A DNA stretch of 64,000 nt, taken from contig NZ_JADCKB010000001.1 of assembly GCF_014982785.1 (NCBI RefSeq), forward strand, positions 1 to 64,000. Reading direction: 5' to 3'. The notes under the pieces are model-generated. The model was not told where the DNA came from and made no database searches. It saw only the letters and a list, made by a program, of their open reading frames with translations. A program made the position numbers and the translations under genes. Origin of the DNA: Ructibacterium gallinarum (lineage in GTDB: Bacteria; Bacillota; Clostridia; Monoglobales; Monoglobaceae). This document shows positions 1 to 9,127 of this stretch, piece after piece (the first letter of the stretch is position 1; each line of letters begins with the position of its first letter).

Positions 1-81
1 CTATTGAAAATATTTCTACTTGATTTCGTTCTTTCTTGTTTGTTCTTAGCATTTTTATCACCCAACCTTATTTTACCACAT

Positions 82-116
82 AACAAACAAAAAGCCCAGC
101 TTTTGCTGAGCTTTTT
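82..116 (-). terminator. Terminator after mutY
   Basis: On the minus strand an imperfect 10-bp stem (one mismatch) with an AAAA loop is followed by TTTGTTTG. It lies about 90 bases beyond the mutY stop and is the likely end of the thi-mutY transcript. Confidence 0.65.
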
Positions 117-127
117 CGACAGGCTGA

Positions 128-160
128 AACTCCTCATTGCCAAAATGGCAATGAGGAGTT
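128..160. repeat. Perfect 15-bp inverted repeat
   Basis: Two exact 15-base arms (128-142 and 146-160) are separated by AAA. The repeat lies between mutY and its U-tailed terminator. It could be a second transcription stop or an RNA-stabilising hairpin; it has no strong T run on the minus strand. Confidence 0.6.
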
Positions 161-207
161 GGTTTTCTTTCTTGATAAAATTTCTTTATAAAATAAAGAA
201 TATCAGT

Positions 208-1260
208 TTAAACTTTAAAATGCCGAAATGCAGACGGCAAAGAAATCTCCTGCTCTATCTGTTTGGAAGTAACCCAAACTGTATCCTTATACTCTTTCCT
301 GCACAAAACCAGATACCCAATCATATGCCACTCCACATGGGTAAAAACATGACGCGCTTTTCCTAAAGCAGTTATTTTCTCTAGCACAATTCCCTGCGCC
401 TTCAAATATTTCTCCGCTTCTATTTTAGACAGACAGCCTTCCGTATTAGGATACTCCCACAACCCAGAGAGCAAACCTTTTTCCATTCTTTTTCGCACCG
501 CAATCTTATCACCGCACTGCAAAAGGAAAACTGTTTTTTCCTCTATTCGTCTTGGCTTTTTTTCTTTCTTTATCGGCAATTCGTCTGTACGATTTTGTTG
601 GAATGCCAAACACCAATCCGCAATGGGACAATCTCCGCATTTAGGCATACCATTTGGCAAGCAGACCACGGCCCCCAACTCCATTAAACTTTGCGTAAAA
701 TCACCGCACCGCTTTTGTGGATAAATCTTTTTCAATGCAAAAAAGAAGTCTTTTTTGACCTGTTCCAACTGAATTTCCCGCTCCTCCCCCGTTACTCTTG
801 CGAGCACACGAAGGACATTGCCATCCACCGCAGGTACTGGCTGATGAAAAGCAATAGATGCAATGGCGCCTGCCGTGTATTCCCCAATTCCCGGGAGACA
901 AAGCAACTCTGCATAGCTTTGCGGCATTCTGCCTCCATACCGTTCCATGATGATGACTGCCGCTCTCTGCATCTGAAAAACGCGGCGGTAATATCCCAGT
1001 CCTTCCCACAGCTTAAGCAAAACCTCTTCTTCTGCCGCTGCCAGCGCCGCAATATTCGGAAGCACTTTCATAAACCGGGAAAAATACGGTTTCACCGCCT
1101 CTACTCGGGTTTGCTGCAGCATAATTTCCGATACCCAAACATAATAAGGCGAAGGATTCTCCCTCCACGGAAGCTCCCGATGTCCGCTGTCATACCAAAC
1201 AAGCAACTGCTTGGTTAAAGCTGCTGGTAAAATAATTTCTTTTGTTGTCTCTTTATGCAC
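208..1260 (-). CDS. mutY: A/G-specific adenine DNA glycosylase MutY
   Basis: Base-excision repair glycosylase that removes adenine mispaired with 8-oxoguanine. The 350-residue protein has the family layout. The HhH-GPD domain carries SEIMLQQT (catalytic Glu45), the hairpin LPGIGEYTAG near 122-131 and the catalytic VDGN Asp146. A four-cysteine [4Fe-4S] loop follows (C200, C208, C211, C217), then a NUDIX-like C-terminal domain that reads 8-oxoG. The first two cysteines are seven residues apart, one more than in E. coli. The start is GTG, preceded by GAGGTG with five bases spacing. It is the last gene of the codirectional thi gene run, 33 bases after the deacetylase gene; a functional link to thiamine is not implied. 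Confidence 0.95.
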   Translation of the reverse strand: MHKETTKEIILPAALTKQLLVWYDSGHRELPWRENPSPYYVWVSEIMLQQTRVEAVKPYFSRFMKVLPNIAALAAAEEEVLLKLWEGLGYYRRVFQMQRAAVIIMERYGGRMPQSYAELLCLPGIGEYTAGAIASIAFHQPVPAVDGNVLRVLARVTGEEREIQLEQVKKDFFFALKKIYPQKRCGDFTQSLMELGAVVCLPNGMPKCGDCPIADWCLAFQQNRTDELPIKKEKKPRRIEEKTVFLLQCGDKIAVRKRMEKGLLSGLWEYPNTEGCLSKIEAEKYLKAQGIVLEKITALGKARHVFTHVEWHMIGYLVLCRKEYKDTVWVTSKQIEQEISLPSAFRHFKV

Positions 1261-1293
1261 ATCCGCACCTCATTCGCCCCTATATTTTACTTG

Positions 1294-2133
1294 TTAATCT
1301 ATCATCAATGTCTTTCCTGCCGGAACCATATAATCCTTGTTCTGCCATGCAAAATATAGATCCGTGTTGGTGGGATTTTCAACCAATGTCATATTGACAT
1401 TAAACCGCAGCTGCCGATATGCCAAAATATAATCAAAAATTTCTATATTCGTTGCATACCAAATATCAGACTGACCGCTAATCTGTTCTGCAAAATTCTC
1501 AATTACATTCCAGTTATCATTCTGCTCAAACTCATAACTATGTCCCCACAAGTAAAACATCATAGGCGAGGACTGGCTTTGTGCTTTCATGAATTTTTCT
1601 CCCAGTTCCATCAACCGAGGATTGTTATGGTGACAGGTAGCCGGCAGCCGGAGCCAGTCCTCAGAAATGCCAAAACCTTCTGTGCTAACCGTTGTTCTGG
1701 CATATACTATTCCCGCATTCTTGACCATTTGTACTACATCAGAACTGGTTGTGCCAAATGGATACGCCATACCACGCACCGTTCCACCAAAGATCTCTTC
1801 CAGCCTTCTGCGGTCTTCCACGATCTCCCACTCTGCTCTGCCCGGCGGAAGCTGTTCCAAAAAGGGGTGGAACAACCCGTGGATCGCCACTTCCTGTCCA
1901 GATCCCTTAAACAAAGACTCTATTTGCTGCTGTGTCATTCTTCTGTGGATCTGCCCTTTCGGATAAACTGTACCTTCCGGTGCAAACAGTCCCGCATTGA
2001 TGTTAAAGGTCCCCTTCAAACCATTTTTGTTCATAATCTCCATCAGCCGGATATCCTGCTCTACACCGTCATCATAACTCATAGTAAACGCCTTTGCTTT
2101 TCCACCGGGAAAACGCATAAATAAACTTGCCAT
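1294..2133 (-). CDS. Polysaccharide deacetylase family protein (NodB/CE4)
   Basis: Predicted metal-dependent carbohydrate deacetylase of the NodB homology fold. Visible motifs are SYDDG (19-23, the metal/catalytic Asp pair, normally TFDDG), HGLFH (metal-binding His85 and His89), AYPFG (123-127) and WGHSYEF with a late histidine at 198. The protein is 279 residues with no signal peptide or membrane segment, so it appears cytoplasmic, unlike the peptidoglycan deacetylases. The C-terminal 80 residues resemble a small beta domain. The substrate is unknown. The start has AAGGAG nine bases upstream. The gene sits between the HAD phosphatase and mutY on the same strand with short gaps. Confidence 0.8.
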   Translation of the reverse strand: MASLFMRFPGGKAKAFTMSYDDGVEQDIRLMEIMNKNGLKGTFNINAGLFAPEGTVYPKGQIHRRMTQQQIESLFKGSGQEVAIHGLFHPFLEQLPPGRAEWEIVEDRRRLEEIFGGTVRGMAYPFGTTSSDVVQMVKNAGIVYARTTVSTEGFGISEDWLRLPATCHHNNPRLMELGEKFMKAQSQSSPMMFYLWGHSYEFEQNDNWNVIENFAEQISGQSDIWYATNIEIFDYILAYRQLRFNVNMTLVENPTNTDLYFAWQNKDYMVPAGKTLMID

Positions 2134-2150
2134 GATACTTCTCTCCTTAT

Positions 2151-2792
2151 TTATAAAAGTTCATAAAAATTCTGAATATATTGATCCGCTTCTTTTTGAA
2201 GCAATTCTCTGTCCGGCGCCGCGCTGGATTCTTCTACTACCACAACCTGCATTCCTATTTTTTTTGCAGTCCTGAGCGCGGTTAAAATATCCTCAAACAA
2301 AACTGCCTGATCTGCCGTACAACCAAGACGCCGCAAACATTCCAAATAAATATCAGGGCTGTTTTTTCCCTTTCCCACATCATCGGCAAAGGTAAACACA
2401 TCAAACAAATCATACACGCCGTTGTGCTTTAAACAAATTTCACAAAGGGTTCGGTCACAGGAGGTCACAATTCCCATAGCAATCCCCCGTTCCTTTAAGT
2501 GCTTAAGATACTCCTCTGCCCCCGGTTTTAAACGAATTTTTTGCGCATAGGCCTCATACACCATATCCGTCCATTCCTGGCGAATCTCCTCCGGAGTCAT
2601 GGGCAGTCCAAATAATTTTTGAATATAAGCGGAACTCTGGGTCAAGCTCATATGTACCACCTCATTTAGCACATACTGCGGCGTTTCTAATCCATGACTT
2701 GCCAGAAAATCAATCAACAATCGATCCCAAATCCACATGGAATCCACCAACGTACCATCTAAATCAAATAGGGCTGCCTTTTTTTCCATCAT
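2151..2792 (-). CDS. HAD-superfamily phosphatase, coupled to thiE
   Basis: A 213-residue HAD subfamily IA hydrolase. It has the nucleophile/acid motif DLDGT (Asp10, Asp12), an alpha-helical cap at about 20-85, motif II VTS near 110, the motif III lysine in [10 protein letters not shown] near 145 and the motif IV acidic site FEDI. The start ATG overlaps the thiE stop by four bases (ATGA), so translation is probably coupled to thiE. This suggests it may be the thiamine-phosphate phosphatase that the cluster otherwise lacks. HAD proteins are promiscuous, and a beta-phosphoglucomutase-like or house-cleaning role is also possible. Family confidence is high; substrate confidence is low. Confidence 0.85.
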   Translation of the reverse strand: MMEKKAALFDLDGTLVDSMWIWDRLLIDFLASHGLETPQYVLNEVVHMSLTQSSAYIQKLFGLPMTPEEIRQEWTDMVYEAYAQKIRLKPGAEEYLKHLKERGIAMGIVTSCDRTLCEICLKHNGVYDLFDVFTFADDVGKGKNSPDIYLECLRRLGCTADQAVLFEDILTALRTAKKIGMQVVVVEESSAAPDRELLQKEADQYIQNFYELL

Positions 2793-3412
2793 AAATATTT
2801 CACCTTTTCCTTGAGCGCCGCAGCTGCACTGCGGGGATCTTTACTCGCCATAATAGCCGATACCACTGCAATGCCATCAATACCAGAACCATAGATCTGA
2901 CCAATATTTTCAGCATTAATTCCACCGATACCCACTATAGGGATGGTGGTCTGTGTCTTAATTTCCCGCAAAGCCTTTTTGCCGATCCAAACCGCATCCT
3001 TTTTGGTAGAAGTAGGAAACACTGCTCCCACACCAATATAATCCGCACCATCCGCCTTGGCCTTCCTAGCTTCTTCCAGATTACCCGCCGACAAACCAAG
3101 TATTTTATTTTCTCCCATAATTCTTCGCGCTACCGCGGCAGGAATATCGCTTTGTCCTATATGAAGGCCATCGGCTTCTACCGCCAGCATAATATCGAGA
3201 CGGTCATTAATAATCAGCGGAACATGATAATATTCTGTGATTTTTTTCAGCGCCAGCGCCTCCTCATAAAACGCCCGGGAACTAATGTCCTTCTCCCGCA
3301 GCTGAACCAAGGTCACACCGCCTAAAATCGCCTTTTCCACTGTTTCCGTCAATTTTTCCCGAGAGCACAGGTCCGTATCCGTTACAAGATACAGCTCATA
3401 ACAGTTCGCCAC
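2789..3412 (-). CDS. thiE: Thiamine-phosphate synthase ThiE
   Basis: Joins HMP diphosphate and thiazole phosphate to give thiamine monophosphate. The 207-residue TIM barrel shows LVQLREKD (pyrophosphate-side motif), [20 protein letters not shown], the [13 protein letters not shown] phosphate loop and a C-terminal VGIGGI motif, all standard for ThiE. The start is GTG with an AGAGG element upstream and overlaps the 3' end of thiM by 17 bases. It is the fourth gene of the riboswitch-controlled thi operon. Confidence 0.95.
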   Translation of the reverse strand: MANCYELYLVTDTDLCSREKLTETVEKAILGGVTLVQLREKDISSRAFYEEALALKKITEYYHVPLIINDRLDIMLAVEADGLHIGQSDIPAAVARRIMGENKILGLSAGNLEEARKAKADGADYIGVGAVFPTSTKKDAVWIGKKALREIKTQTTIPIVGIGGINAENIGQIYGSGIDGIAVVSAIMASKDPRSAAAALKEKVKYL

Positions 3413-4253
3413 CGTAAACCTCTCCTCTCTCCATAATGTCCTTTTCTCGAATCAGATAAATGGCATCCATCATCTTTACCCGGAATGTTCCTATCCCATC
3501 ACCATTTTTTCTACAGGCTTCTGCTGCATATTCTCCTGCCAATCCCAACAAAACTACGGCTGCTACCGCACCGTTTAAAGCCCCTCCGGCCGCACACGTA
3601 GCTCCGGTCAACGCAGAACACATGCAACCGGTACCGGTCACATCACAAAGCATGGGGTCACCATTTTTGATATAAAATATTTGTTCTCCGTCCGACACCA
3701 AATCAATCGCTCCGGTAGCGCAAACCGTACATTGATATTTCGTGGCAAGCTCCTGCACCATTTTTCCGCATACCTGCATATTTTCTTCATTGACGGCATC
3801 CTCAGCGGCCGCATCCACACCGCGGCTTTGTATCGCCGCTCCAGACAACGCACGAATTTCCGAAAAATTACCTCGAATCACATCCGGACGTACTTCATTC
3901 AAAATCATCTGCGCCAAATCATCTCTCAGTCTTGAAGCTCCAGCACCAACCGGGTCAAAAATAACCGGAATACCAGTCTGTTTTGCTTTTTTCCCTGCCA
4001 TAAGCATAGTAGAAACGATTTTCTGATCCAAAATCCCCAGGTTTAAAACCAGCCCTTGAGAAATAGAGATGATTTCATCTATTTCCCGCTCGTCCTCTGC
4101 CATGATCGGAGAACCGCCTGCGGCAAGTAAGATATTGGCACAGTCATTAATCGTAACCCGATTGGTAATGCAATCAATCAACGGTTTTTCCTGCCGCAGT
4201 TTTTGCAGTGTTTTCACAATCTCCAATAACATTTTTTCATTCTTTTGTTGCAT
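3396..4253 (-). CDS. thiM: Hydroxyethylthiazole kinase ThiM
   Basis: Salvage kinase that phosphorylates 4-methyl-5-(2-hydroxyethyl)thiazole to feed ThiE. At 285 residues it matches the family length. Visible features are the [14 protein letters not shown]-terminal signature, [12 protein letters not shown] and [11 protein letters not shown], which holds the catalytic Cys/anion hole of the ribokinase-like fold. The ATG at 4253 is preferred over an upstream in-frame ATG because GGAAAG lies seven bases before it. No thiG, thiH, thiS or thiF genes are present here, so in this locus the thiazole appears to come from salvage. Confidence 0.95.
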   Translation of the reverse strand: MQQKNEKMLLEIVKTLQKLRQEKPLIDCITNRVTINDCANILLAAGGSPIMAEDEREIDEIISISQGLVLNLGILDQKIVSTMLMAGKKAKQTGIPVIFDPVGAGASRLRDDLAQMILNEVRPDVIRGNFSEIRALSGAAIQSRGVDAAAEDAVNEENMQVCGKMVQELATKYQCTVCATGAIDLVSDGEQIFYIKNGDPMLCDVTGTGCMCSALTGATCAAGGALNGAVAAVVLLGLAGEYAAEACRKNGDGIGTFRVKMMDAIYLIREKDIMERGEVYGGELL

Positions 4254-4270
4254 TTGATGTCTTTCCTTTC

Positions 4271-5068
4271 CTATTCGGTTTCTTCTTTCCACATCCGGTA
4301 AAAATGATTGGTTGGCCCGCAGCCGCTGCCCATTTCAATAGCATGTTCTATGGCACCGGTCACATACTCCTTTGCTTTGCGAACTGCCTCTATCACCCTA
4401 TCACCTTTTGCCATATATGCTGCAATAGCCGATGATATGGTACAACCTGTACCATGCGTATTTTTTGTTTCGATTCTTTTTCCGGGAAGCCATATTTTTT
4501 CCTTCCCATCAAATATCAAGTCATCCGCATCTCCCTGAAAATGGCCCCCCTTTATGACCACAGAATGTGCTCCCATAGCATAAAGCTGTTCTGCGGCTAT
4601 CTCCATATCTCGATGTGATACTATCTTCCTATCACACAGGATTTCCGCCTCGGGAATATTCGGCGTCAGCACCGCACCAAGAGGCAAGAAATACTTCTTC
4701 ATGGCAGAAACCGCGTCTGGTCGGAGTAAATGAAATCCGCTCTTTGAAACCATGACCGGATCAATGACTATCACAGGCGGCTGATATTTTTTTAAGGCCG
4801 CCGCAATCACCTTTATAGTCTCTGGCACCGAAACCATACCCACTTTTACGCCATCCGGGGGGACATCCTCAAACACCGCCTCCAGCTGTTTTTGTATCAT
4901 TACCGGCGAGATATCCTGGGAGTCCAGAACTGCTGCAGTATTTTGTGCCGTTACCGCTGTGATCACGCTCATACCATAACAGCCCAAAGCGGAAAACGTT
5001 TTAATATCCGCTTGAATACCCGCGCCGCCAATACTGTCCGAACCGGCTATGGTCAAAAGTTTTTTCAA
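4271..5068 (-). CDS. thiD: HMP / HMP-phosphate kinase ThiD
   Basis: Phosphorylates hydroxymethylpyrimidine and its monophosphate to the diphosphate used by ThiE. The 265-residue ribokinase-fold protein begins with LTIAGSDSIGGAGIQADIK and contains VIDPVMVSKSG, LTPNIPEAE, VIKGGH and the ATP/anion-hole motif THGTGCTISSAIAA. It lies 15 bases after thiC and 17 bases before thiM. Confidence 0.96.
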   Translation of the reverse strand: MKKLLTIAGSDSIGGAGIQADIKTFSALGCYGMSVITAVTAQNTAAVLDSQDISPVMIQKQLEAVFEDVPPDGVKVGMVSVPETIKVIAAALKKYQPPVIVIDPVMVSKSGFHLLRPDAVSAMKKYFLPLGAVLTPNIPEAEILCDRKIVSHRDMEIAAEQLYAMGAHSVVIKGGHFQGDADDLIFDGKEKIWLPGKRIETKNTHGTGCTISSAIAAYMAKGDRVIEAVRKAKEYVTGAIEHAIEMGSGCGPTNHFYRMWKEETE

Positions 5069-5083
5069 TCTCTGTTCCCCCTC

Positions 5084-6382
5084 TCAGATGGTCACTTCTT
5101 CACCGCCCAGAATACGATTCATGTTCCGCACCGCACATTGTTCCCCGCACATAGTACAGGTATTTTCTTCTCGGGGCTTTGAACCTTCTCTGTACTTTCT
5201 GGGCTTTTCCGGATCCAAAGCAAGCGCAAACATCTTTTCCCAATCCAGCGCCTTGCGGGCATCGCTCATGGTATTATCCCATTCTCTTGCACCTTTCACA
5301 CCTTTTGCAATATCACCCGCATGCGCGGCAATTTTTGATGCTATGATTCCCTCTTTCATATCCTCAAGATCCGGCAGGCAAAGGTGTTCTGCCGGCGTCA
5401 CATAACACAAAAAATCAGCACCGTTTGCAGCAGCAATTGCCCCGCCAATCGCACTGGTAATATGGTCATAGCCCGGAGCCACATCGGTCACCAGCGGACC
5501 AAGCACATAAAAAGGCGCTCCATGACACAACCGCTTTTGCATGGTCATATTGGCCGCAATCTCATTAAGCGCCATATGTCCCGGTCCTTCTACCATAACC
5601 TGCACATTTTTCTCCCAGGCCCGTTTGGTCAGTTCTCCAAGTACAATCAACTCCGATACCTGTGATGCATCAGTGGAATCATCAATACAGCCAGGACGGC
5701 AGGCATCTCCCAAGCTAATCGTCACATCATACTGTGCAAAAATATCCATCACTTCATCATAATATTCATAAAATGGATTTTCATTCCCCGTCATTTCCAT
5801 CCAGGCAAACAACAAGGCACCGCCCCGGGATACCAAATTCATTCTCCTGGGATTCTTTTTTACAATCTGTGCAGTGGCACGGTTGATACCGGCATGAATG
5901 GTCATAAAATCCACTCCATCCTCAGCATGCTGCCGCACTACCCGCATAAAATCGTCTTTAGTAATATCCTTCAGTTTTTTTTCACAATATCCAATGGCAT
6001 CATACACCGGAACCGTTCCCAGCATGGCAGGAGAAATGTCAAGAATTTTCTTCCGCATTTCTCTTGTTTTTCCATAATTGCTCAAATCCATAATGGCTTC
6101 CGCTTTCATATTGATGGCAGTCCTAACCTTATCCAGTTCCTTTTCCACATCGGCACAGTCTCTGGAAATTCCCAAATTGACATTAATTTTGGTTCGCAGT
6201 CCCTCACCGATTCCTTCCGGACTTAAGTTAGTATGGTTTTTGTTAGCAGGGATACAAACTACCCCTCTTGCTGTTTTCTCCACCAGATCATTAATGTCCA
6301 TTTCTTCTTTGGCCGCAACAATCTCCATTTCCGGTGTAACAATTCCTTTTTTTGCTGCATCCATTTGTGTGGTATAATCCAT
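5084..6382 (-). CDS. thiC: Phosphomethylpyrimidine synthase ThiC
   Basis: Radical-SAM-like enzyme that rearranges aminoimidazole ribotide to HMP phosphate. The 432-residue protein is the short form found in clostridia. It has MTIHAGINR, the metal-site region [24 protein letters not shown] and a C-terminal cysteine cluster (C409, C412, C416) for the [4Fe-4S] centre. Translation most likely begins at the ATG at 6382, which has GGAG six bases upstream; an upstream in-frame ATG at 6427 lacks a binding site. It is the first gene after the TPP riboswitch. Confidence 0.96.
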   Translation of the reverse strand: MDYTTQMDAAKKGIVTPEMEIVAAKEEMDINDLVEKTARGVVCIPANKNHTNLSPEGIGEGLRTKINVNLGISRDCADVEKELDKVRTAINMKAEAIMDLSNYGKTREMRKKILDISPAMLGTVPVYDAIGYCEKKLKDITKDDFMRVVRQHAEDGVDFMTIHAGINRATAQIVKKNPRRMNLVSRGGALLFAWMEMTGNENPFYEYYDEVMDIFAQYDVTISLGDACRPGCIDDSTDASQVSELIVLGELTKRAWEKNVQVMVEGPGHMALNEIAANMTMQKRLCHGAPFYVLGPLVTDVAPGYDHITSAIGGAIAAANGADFLCYVTPAEHLCLPDLEDMKEGIIASKIAAHAGDIAKGVKGAREWDNTMSDARKALDWEKMFALALDPEKPRKYREGSKPREENTCTMCGEQCAVRNMNRILGGEEVTI

Positions 6383-6481
6383 TTTTACTCCAGCCTTTCT
6401 TCTCACGTAAAATAAATCTTTCAGCACCTTATCCGTGAGCAGGATAAGGCGGAAACACCAAGAAATAACACTTCATGAAAA

Positions 6482-6524
6482 CAAAAAGGGCTTATCTTCG
6501 CAGAATGACGAAGATAAGCCCTTA
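6482..6524 (-). terminator. Riboswitch-controlled terminator before thiC
   Basis: A 15-bp stem (arms 6486-6500 and 6509-6523) is followed on the minus strand by TTTTT. It stands directly after the TPP aptamer and about 100 bases before thiC, as expected for transcription attenuation when TPP is bound. Confidence 0.85.
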
Positions 6525-6533
6525 GTTTTCAAT

Positions 6534-6620
6534 TCAGATGCTTTCCTACGTCGGTATCAGCCGAATCAGGTTCAAAGGGTCAGGCAAAAGCCTTCTCAAC
6601 CGCAAGGTTCCCCCAGCATT
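6534..6620 (-). promoter_or_regulatory. TPP riboswitch (THI element)
   Basis: Read on the minus strand, the element has GGGGGAACC, then GGTTGAGAAGG, then TGACCCTTTGAACCTGAT and GATACCGACGTAGG. This order matches the conserved thi-box aptamer, including the pyrimidine-sensor arm (CTTTGAACCTGA) and pyrophosphate arm. Flanking ATGCT/AGCAT can form the closing P1 stem. It controls thiC-thiD-thiM-thiE and the genes behind them. Confidence 0.95.
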
Positions 6621-6641
6621 TCTCTTTTCTGCTTATGCACT

Positions 6642-6670
6642 ATTATACGACAACAACTGATAAAATGCAA
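6642..6670 (-). promoter_or_regulatory. Promoter of the thi operon
   Basis: Minus-strand TTGCAT (6665-6670), a 17-base spacer and a perfect TATAAT (6642-6647). Transcription would begin about 15-20 bases before the TPP aptamer. Confidence 0.85.
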
Positions 6671-6708
6671 GTATTATTTCTCATAATCTTCCGAAATAAT
6701 GTATCATA

Positions 6709-7188
6709 TTACTGAATACTATACCCACCTTTTATCATAACAATAACATCTGTGTCAGCCGTAAATCCACGGCCATCCGCCACTGGAACAACAAGCTGAT
6801 GATTGGAAGGCATAGCTGTACCATTTGCGAGGTCATAACCGCTGGTGGTATCAGCAAGTCCGCCTTTGGCAGTAGCAATAATGGTTCCTTGTCCCATTCG
6901 GAGAATCAGCTCTGTTCCGGCCTCACAAATCACTTTTTTCCCGGCAGATACATTTACCACCATATAACTGTCCGAACTGGGAGTAACCACCCCTTCAGAA
7001 GCGGCAATACCAAACCGCTCATCAATGTACGCCTTAATTTCCGGAATTACTTGATCGACAATATAGCTTTTGGTAACTACTGGATCATCAGTGTCACCAG
7101 GCGCAGAAAATACCACAGCCGTTCCAATTACTACGAGACAAATACAGAGAGTAATTCCTGCCCCTAAAAGCCTTTTTCTATTTTTCAT
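6709..7188 (-). CDS. Small secreted protein of unknown function
   Basis: A 159-residue protein with a clear N-terminal signal or anchor segment (about 6-28, lysine/arginine before a hydrophobic core, ending near VFSA). After it comes the mature start GDTDDPVVTKSYIVDQVIP and a glycine/valine-rich domain with repeated beta-type segments (GTELILRMGQGTI, LVVPVADGRGF). I do not recognise the family. The start at 7188 has GGAAGAG five bases upstream; an in-frame ATG at 7218 does not. It follows mazF by 63 bases on the same strand and is probably the last gene of the acpS-alr-mazF unit. No terminator was seen between it and the thi promoter. Confidence 0.7.
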   Translation of the reverse strand: MKNRKRLLGAGITLCICLVVIGTAVVFSAPGDTDDPVVTKSYIVDQVIPEIKAYIDERFGIAASEGVVTPSSDSYMVVNVSAGKKVICEAGTELILRMGQGTIIATAKGGLADTTSGYDLANGTAMPSNHQLVVPVADGRGFTADTDVIVMIKGGYSIQ

Positions 7189-7251
7189 TGTTTCTCTTCC
7201 TTTCCGCTGTAACAGCATAGGATTTTATGCCGCTTCCAACGGAAAACGGCA

Positions 7252-7596
7252 TTAGGTCAGGCCGAATGAAATTTCCAGCGCCTCATTGACCTTGTCCATT
7301 AAATTTTCATCCAAATGTCCAATTTTCTCCTTTAACCGGCGTTTATCTATGGTTCTGATCTGCTCGGCCAATACCACCGAATCCCGGGACAAACCATATC
7401 CCCCCGCATCAATTTCAATATGCGTCGGCATTTTGGCCTTGTTGATCTGTGATGTAATTGCTGTTGCAATTACCGTTGGACTATAACGGTTTCCGACATC
7501 GTTCTGAATAATCAGCACCGGACGGATTCCGCCTTGTTCTGAGCCCACTACCGGACTCAGATCCGCATAATAAATGTCTCCTCGTTTCACTATCAA
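7252..7596 (-). CDS. mazF: MazF/NdoA-type endoribonuclease toxin
   Basis: Sequence-specific mRNA interferase of the PemK/MazF fold, 114 residues. The protein matches the B. subtilis NdoA type almost motif for motif: [49 protein letters not shown]-like [27 protein letters not shown] and [15 protein letters not shown]. The start is judged to be TTG at 7596, which gives the conserved MIVKRGD N terminus and has GGAG ten bases upstream. Its position behind alr is the standard Firmicutes context, but no MazE-like antitoxin gene can be seen in the 302 bases between alr and mazF. Confidence 0.93.
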   Translation of the reverse strand: MIVKRGDIYYADLSPVVGSEQGGIRPVLIIQNDVGNRYSPTVIATAITSQINKAKMPTHIEIDAGGYGLSRDSVVLAEQIRTIDKRRLKEKIGHLDENLMDKVNEALEISFGLT

Positions 7597-7898
7597 GATT
7601 TTCACGCTCCGCAAGTTCAGATTCAGATGCGAACAGATACATTGCTGTGTATCCGGCTTTAACAGCTGAAACTGCAGAAGCATTCGTTTGTGCCTCCGGC
7701 TCAAACCGCGCTGTACCCAAAATTTCTCAAGTCTCTACCTCTCCGCAAAACGGCACCGCGCGGAAAGCGGTTTCAGAATCTTTTGTTAAAGCATCCTTCC
7801 CTCACTGGCATTTTATGCGGCTTGGCTGATTTTGGTACATAATCTTTGGACGGCCTGTCGGCGAACAATGATAAGCTTATGTACTTTCTAAAGATGGA
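7597..7898. other. 302-base gap between alr and mazF, no clear gene
   Basis: This is where the ndoAI (mazE) antitoxin gene stands in B. subtilis. All three minus frames are broken by stops or lack a start with a ribosome binding site, and none shows a ribbon-helix-helix signature. One minus frame is open for about 79 codons and runs into mazF in another phase, with no recognisable motif. A small GC-rich hairpin can form at 7741-7768. No convincing promoter was found. Confidence 0.5.
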
Positions 7899-9098
7899 TC
7901 AGACGGAAACCGGCGGGTCAAGAAGGTAATTGTGTACCTCCTCTACCTTACCGCCGCGGAAATAAACCCGCGGAATCCGCTTGCCGATGACGCAAAGGAT
8001 TTCGTAATTGATTGTCCCCATTTTTTCGGCAAGGCTCTCTACCGGTAATTCTATATCATCGCTCTTGCCGAACAAAATGACATCGTCGCCGATAGCTATA
8101 TTATTGACATTTGTTACGTCAATCATACATTGATCCATACAAATATTTCCCACAATATTACATAATTGATTTCCTGCAATCATTTGTGCTTTTTGCGATA
8201 AAATTCTTGAATATCCGTCCGCATATCCAACCGGAACGGTTGCTATTTTGGTGACTTTTTCCGTTTTAAATTTCCGGCCATAGCTGACACTGACACCAGC
8301 TTCCACCTCTTTCAGATTTGTAATACGCGCCTTAAACTGCATGGCAGGCTGAAGATGCAGACGAGAACAATCCACAAAACTCGATGGCTGAAGTCCATAA
8401 AGAATAATGCCGGGTCGAACCATATCCATATGCATCTCCGGAAAACGAATCAGTGCCGCGCTATTACAGCAATGCCGCAACGGTATATGCAAACCGCTTT
8501 CCTGCAGGCGGTCACAAATTTTCTGAAACCGCTTGAACTGTAAATAAGTATAGTCATCATCTTTTTCATCCGCAACGGAAAAATGTGTAAAAATCCCATC
8601 AATATCCAAATTGGGAAGCACCGCCATTTTCAAAATGGTATCCACCGTTTTTTGGTTCATCGCTTCATCCTCGGTATATCGAAAACCCACGCGGCTCATG
8701 CCGGTATCAATTTTAATGTGAATTTTTGCTCTTTTGTTTCTCTTCACTGCTGCCCGGGAGATACAGCTTGCCAGTTCATAGCTGAAACAGCTGGGAATAA
8801 TATCCTCCTCCACCAGCTGTCCTGCATCCTCATTGGCAGTATGTCCCAAAATCAAAATAGGACATTGTATTCCGCATCGGCGCAGTTGCACCGCTTCATC
8901 AATACAGGCAACCGCCAAACTGTCTGCACCTCCGCCAAGCAGTGTCTTTGCTACTTCCAAATATCCGTGGCCATAAGCATCGGCTTTAACCACGCCTAAA
9001 ATTTTTGTTTGCGGACGCACATACTCCCGAATCCTGCTAATATTATTTTCAATGGCATCTAGGCTGATTTCCGCCCATGCCCGTTTTTCTGCTATCAT
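7899..9098 (-). CDS. alr: Alanine racemase
   Basis: PLP enzyme that interconverts L- and D-alanine for peptidoglycan. The 399-residue protein has the fold-type III barrel with VVKADAYGHG (PLP Lys38), IDTGMSRVGF, THFSVAD, the NSAA phosphate region and VRPGIILYG. The second catalytic base Tyr273 is in VSYGR. The C-terminal beta domain has GNICMDQCMIDV. The order acpS-lipoprotein-alr-mazF is conserved in Firmicutes. The C terminus is slightly longer than usual. Confidence 0.96.
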   Translation of the reverse strand: MIAEKRAWAEISLDAIENNISRIREYVRPQTKILGVVKADAYGHGYLEVAKTLLGGGADSLAVACIDEAVQLRRCGIQCPILILGHTANEDAGQLVEEDIIPSCFSYELASCISRAAVKRNKRAKIHIKIDTGMSRVGFRYTEDEAMNQKTVDTILKMAVLPNLDIDGIFTHFSVADEKDDDYTYLQFKRFQKICDRLQESGLHIPLRHCCNSAALIRFPEMHMDMVRPGIILYGLQPSSFVDCSRLHLQPAMQFKARITNLKEVEAGVSVSYGRKFKTEKVTKIATVPVGYADGYSRILSQKAQMIAGNQLCNIVGNICMDQCMIDVTNVNNIAIGDDVILFGKSDDIELPVESLAEKMGTINYEILCVIGKRIPRVYFRGGKVEEVHNYLLDPPVSV

Positions 9099-9127
9099 GT
9101 TATTGACTACCCCTCAAACTTCCCCTA

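Noticed and set aside
6383-6427. Longer thiC starting at 6427
   Set aside because: No ribosome binding site, and the added 15 residues are not in the usual ThiC N terminus. GGAG lies six bases before 6382.
7481-7720. A 79-codon minus frame in the alr-mazF gap as a possible antitoxin
   Set aside because: It runs into mazF in another phase, lacks a convincing ribosome binding site and does not resemble ribbon-helix-helix antitoxins. It is mentioned only as a candidate to exclude.
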